From assembly GCA_934446285.1 (NCBI GenBank), contig CAKSEI010000080.1, forward strand, positions 1 through 6,906: a stretch of DNA of 6,906 bases, read 5' to 3'. The notes beneath the pieces are model-generated. The model searched no databases. It worked only from the letters and a program-made list of their open reading frames with translations, and was not told the DNA's origin. Shown here one piece after another: positions 5,987 to 6,906 of this stretch. Both the position numbers and the translations under genes were made by a program. The number at the start of each line of letters is the position of its first letter. The first letter of the stretch is position 1. Source of the stretch: an uncultured Eubacteriales bacterium. Its GTDB lineage: Bacteria > Bacillota > Clostridia > Oscillospirales > CAG-272.

Positions 5987-6906
5987 TTATCCTTTCAGAA
6001 TTTTTATGTATAGATTTCCGGGCAGCTCTTTTGCCAGGCCCTTTACCTGCAGCATCATGAGCAGCGCCGTCGCGCGCCCTTGAGGCAGAGACATTGTCTG
6101 AGCTATGCTTTCACTTGCTTTAGGCTCATCCGAGAGCAGCGCCAGAACCGCCTTTTCGTCATCCGAGAGCAACGGCATTTTGTATATATCATCTTTCTCG
6201 GCGGATTTTTCGGATTGAGGTTTTTTGTGTGTGCAGGCTTTCTTTTTATCCAATTTACCGTACGATTTCTTTACGGGGATAAGCTCGGTTTTTCCCGTGA
6301 ATTGATATTCGACTATTATGTCGTTTGCGCATGTGACAAGCTTTGCGCCGTTCTGTATCAGGCGGTTTGTGCCCGTGCTGCATGCGTCGCCTATCCTGCC
6401 CGGAAGGGCGAAAATATCCTTTCCCTGATAAAGTGCGTCTCCGGCGGTTATCATAGCTCCGCTTGACAGGGGCGCTTCAAGCACGAATACGCCGTTTGAA
6501 ATTCCGCTTATTATCCTGTTGCGCTGAGGAAAGGTATATCTCGTCGGTTCTGTGTGCGGCGGGTATTCGCTTATTATCATGCCGTTTTTCAGAATAGCGT
6601 CGTACAGCCCGCTGTTTTCCTGCGGGTAGATAACGTCCGCTCCGCTGCCGAGTACCGCAACGGTGTATTTCCCCTCGTTAAGTGCCGCCGTATGGCACTC
6701 CGCATCTATGCCTCGCGCCATGCCGCTGACGATTATTATTCCCGAGTGGGCTAAGCCCGCGCATATATCCGCGGCGCTCTCTCTGCCGTACCTTGTCGCA
6801 TTGCGCGTGCCGACGCAGCCGAGCAACACCTCGCCCGCTAAATTTTTTATTTTTCCTCTGCAGTAGAGAATCGACGGAGGATTTTGTATTTCGCGCAGCT
6901 TCGGCG
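5987..6906 (-). CDS. dprA: DNA processing protein DprA/Smf (5' end outside window)
   Basis: DprA binds incoming single-stranded DNA during natural transformation and loads RecA; it is also widely kept in bacteria not known to be competent. The frame stays open to the right edge, so the gene is 5'-truncated: 305 residues are present of a usual 360 or so. A GTG at 6829 is only an internal codon, because the 25 residues before it (KLREIQNPPSILYCRG and following) are clear DprA sequence. Numbering from the first complete codon, the Rossmann-like core shows VGTRNATRYG (31-40), SGMARGID (60-67), FPQRNRIISG (125-134), GAMITAGDAL (149-158) and ALPGRIGD (166-173). A lysine-rich linker (about 205-244) joins it to a winged-helix domain (about 245-300) typical of DprA. 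The N-terminal helical domain would be mostly outside the window. The dprA-topA order is standard in Bacillota. The operon's leading promoter is probably upstream, out of view. Confidence 0.96.
   Translation of the reverse strand, partial: PKLREIQNPPSILYCRGKIKNLAGEVLLGCVGTRNATRYGRESAADICAGLAHSGIIIVSGMARGIDAECHTAALNEGKYTVAVLGSGADVIYPQENSGLYDAILKNGMIISEYPPHTEPTRYTFPQRNRIISGISNGVFVLEAPLSSGAMITAGDALYQGKDIFALPGRIGDACSTGTNRLIQNGAKLVTCANDIIVEYQFTGKTELIPVKKSYGKLDKKKACTHKKPQSEKSAEKDDIYKMPLLSDDEKAVLALLSDEPKASESIAQTMSLPQGRATALLMMLQVKGLAKELPGNLYIKILKG
5990..5995 (-). promoter_or_regulatory. Probable ribosome binding site of topA
   Basis: AAAGGA on the minus strand is 11 nt before the topA ATG and overlaps the last dprA codons up to its stop. 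The spacer is longer than usual, so topA translation may depend partly on ribosomes arriving from dprA. Confidence 0.5.

Noticed and set aside
5987..6829. GTG at 6829 as the true dprA start
   Set aside because: The frame upstream of it stays open to the window edge and codes for recognisable DprA sequence (NPPSILYCRG), so the real start lies outside the window.

Overview
The window is a tightly packed stretch of bacterial chromosome in which all six genes lie on the minus strand. Read in the direction of transcription (high to low coordinates) the order is dprA (5' end beyond the right edge), topA, trmFO, rnc, an Elp3-like radical SAM gene, and smc (3' end beyond the left edge). Almost every base is coding. 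The only true intergenic gaps are 8 nt (dprA/topA) and 15 nt (radical SAM/smc); the other three junctions overlap by 14, 4 and 4 nt. No stretch over 300 bases lacks a gene. I see no tRNA, rRNA, CRISPR array, insertion sequence, phage gene, attachment site or factor-independent terminator.

Gene content and order point to a low-copy, vertically inherited housekeeping locus of the Bacillota, most likely class Clostridia. The reasons are the folate/FAD-dependent TrmFO next to topA and dprA, the rnc to smc linkage, an SMC (not MukB) head, and a small Elp3-like radical SAM gene between rnc and smc. The mid-range G+C would suit an uncultured gut-type clostridium, but genus or family cannot be fixed from this sequence.

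Functionally the cluster joins two conserved modules: dprA-topA-trmFO (DNA uptake/recombination, DNA supercoiling, tRNA T-loop methylation) and rnc-radSAM-smc (double-stranded RNA processing, a probable tRNA or cofactor modification enzyme, chromosome condensation). The overlapping starts and stops (ATGA at trmFO/rnc, TTGA at rnc/radical SAM) suggest one polycistronic transcript with translational coupling. A near-consensus sigma-A-type promoter (TTGAAA, 17 nt, TATAAT) lies in the last codons of the radical SAM gene, just before smc, so smc may also be transcribed on its own.

I did not find a novel system here. The points most worth checking are the internal smc promoter, the TTG start of the radical SAM gene, the merging of the two gene modules, and the unassigned substrate of the Elp3-like protein.
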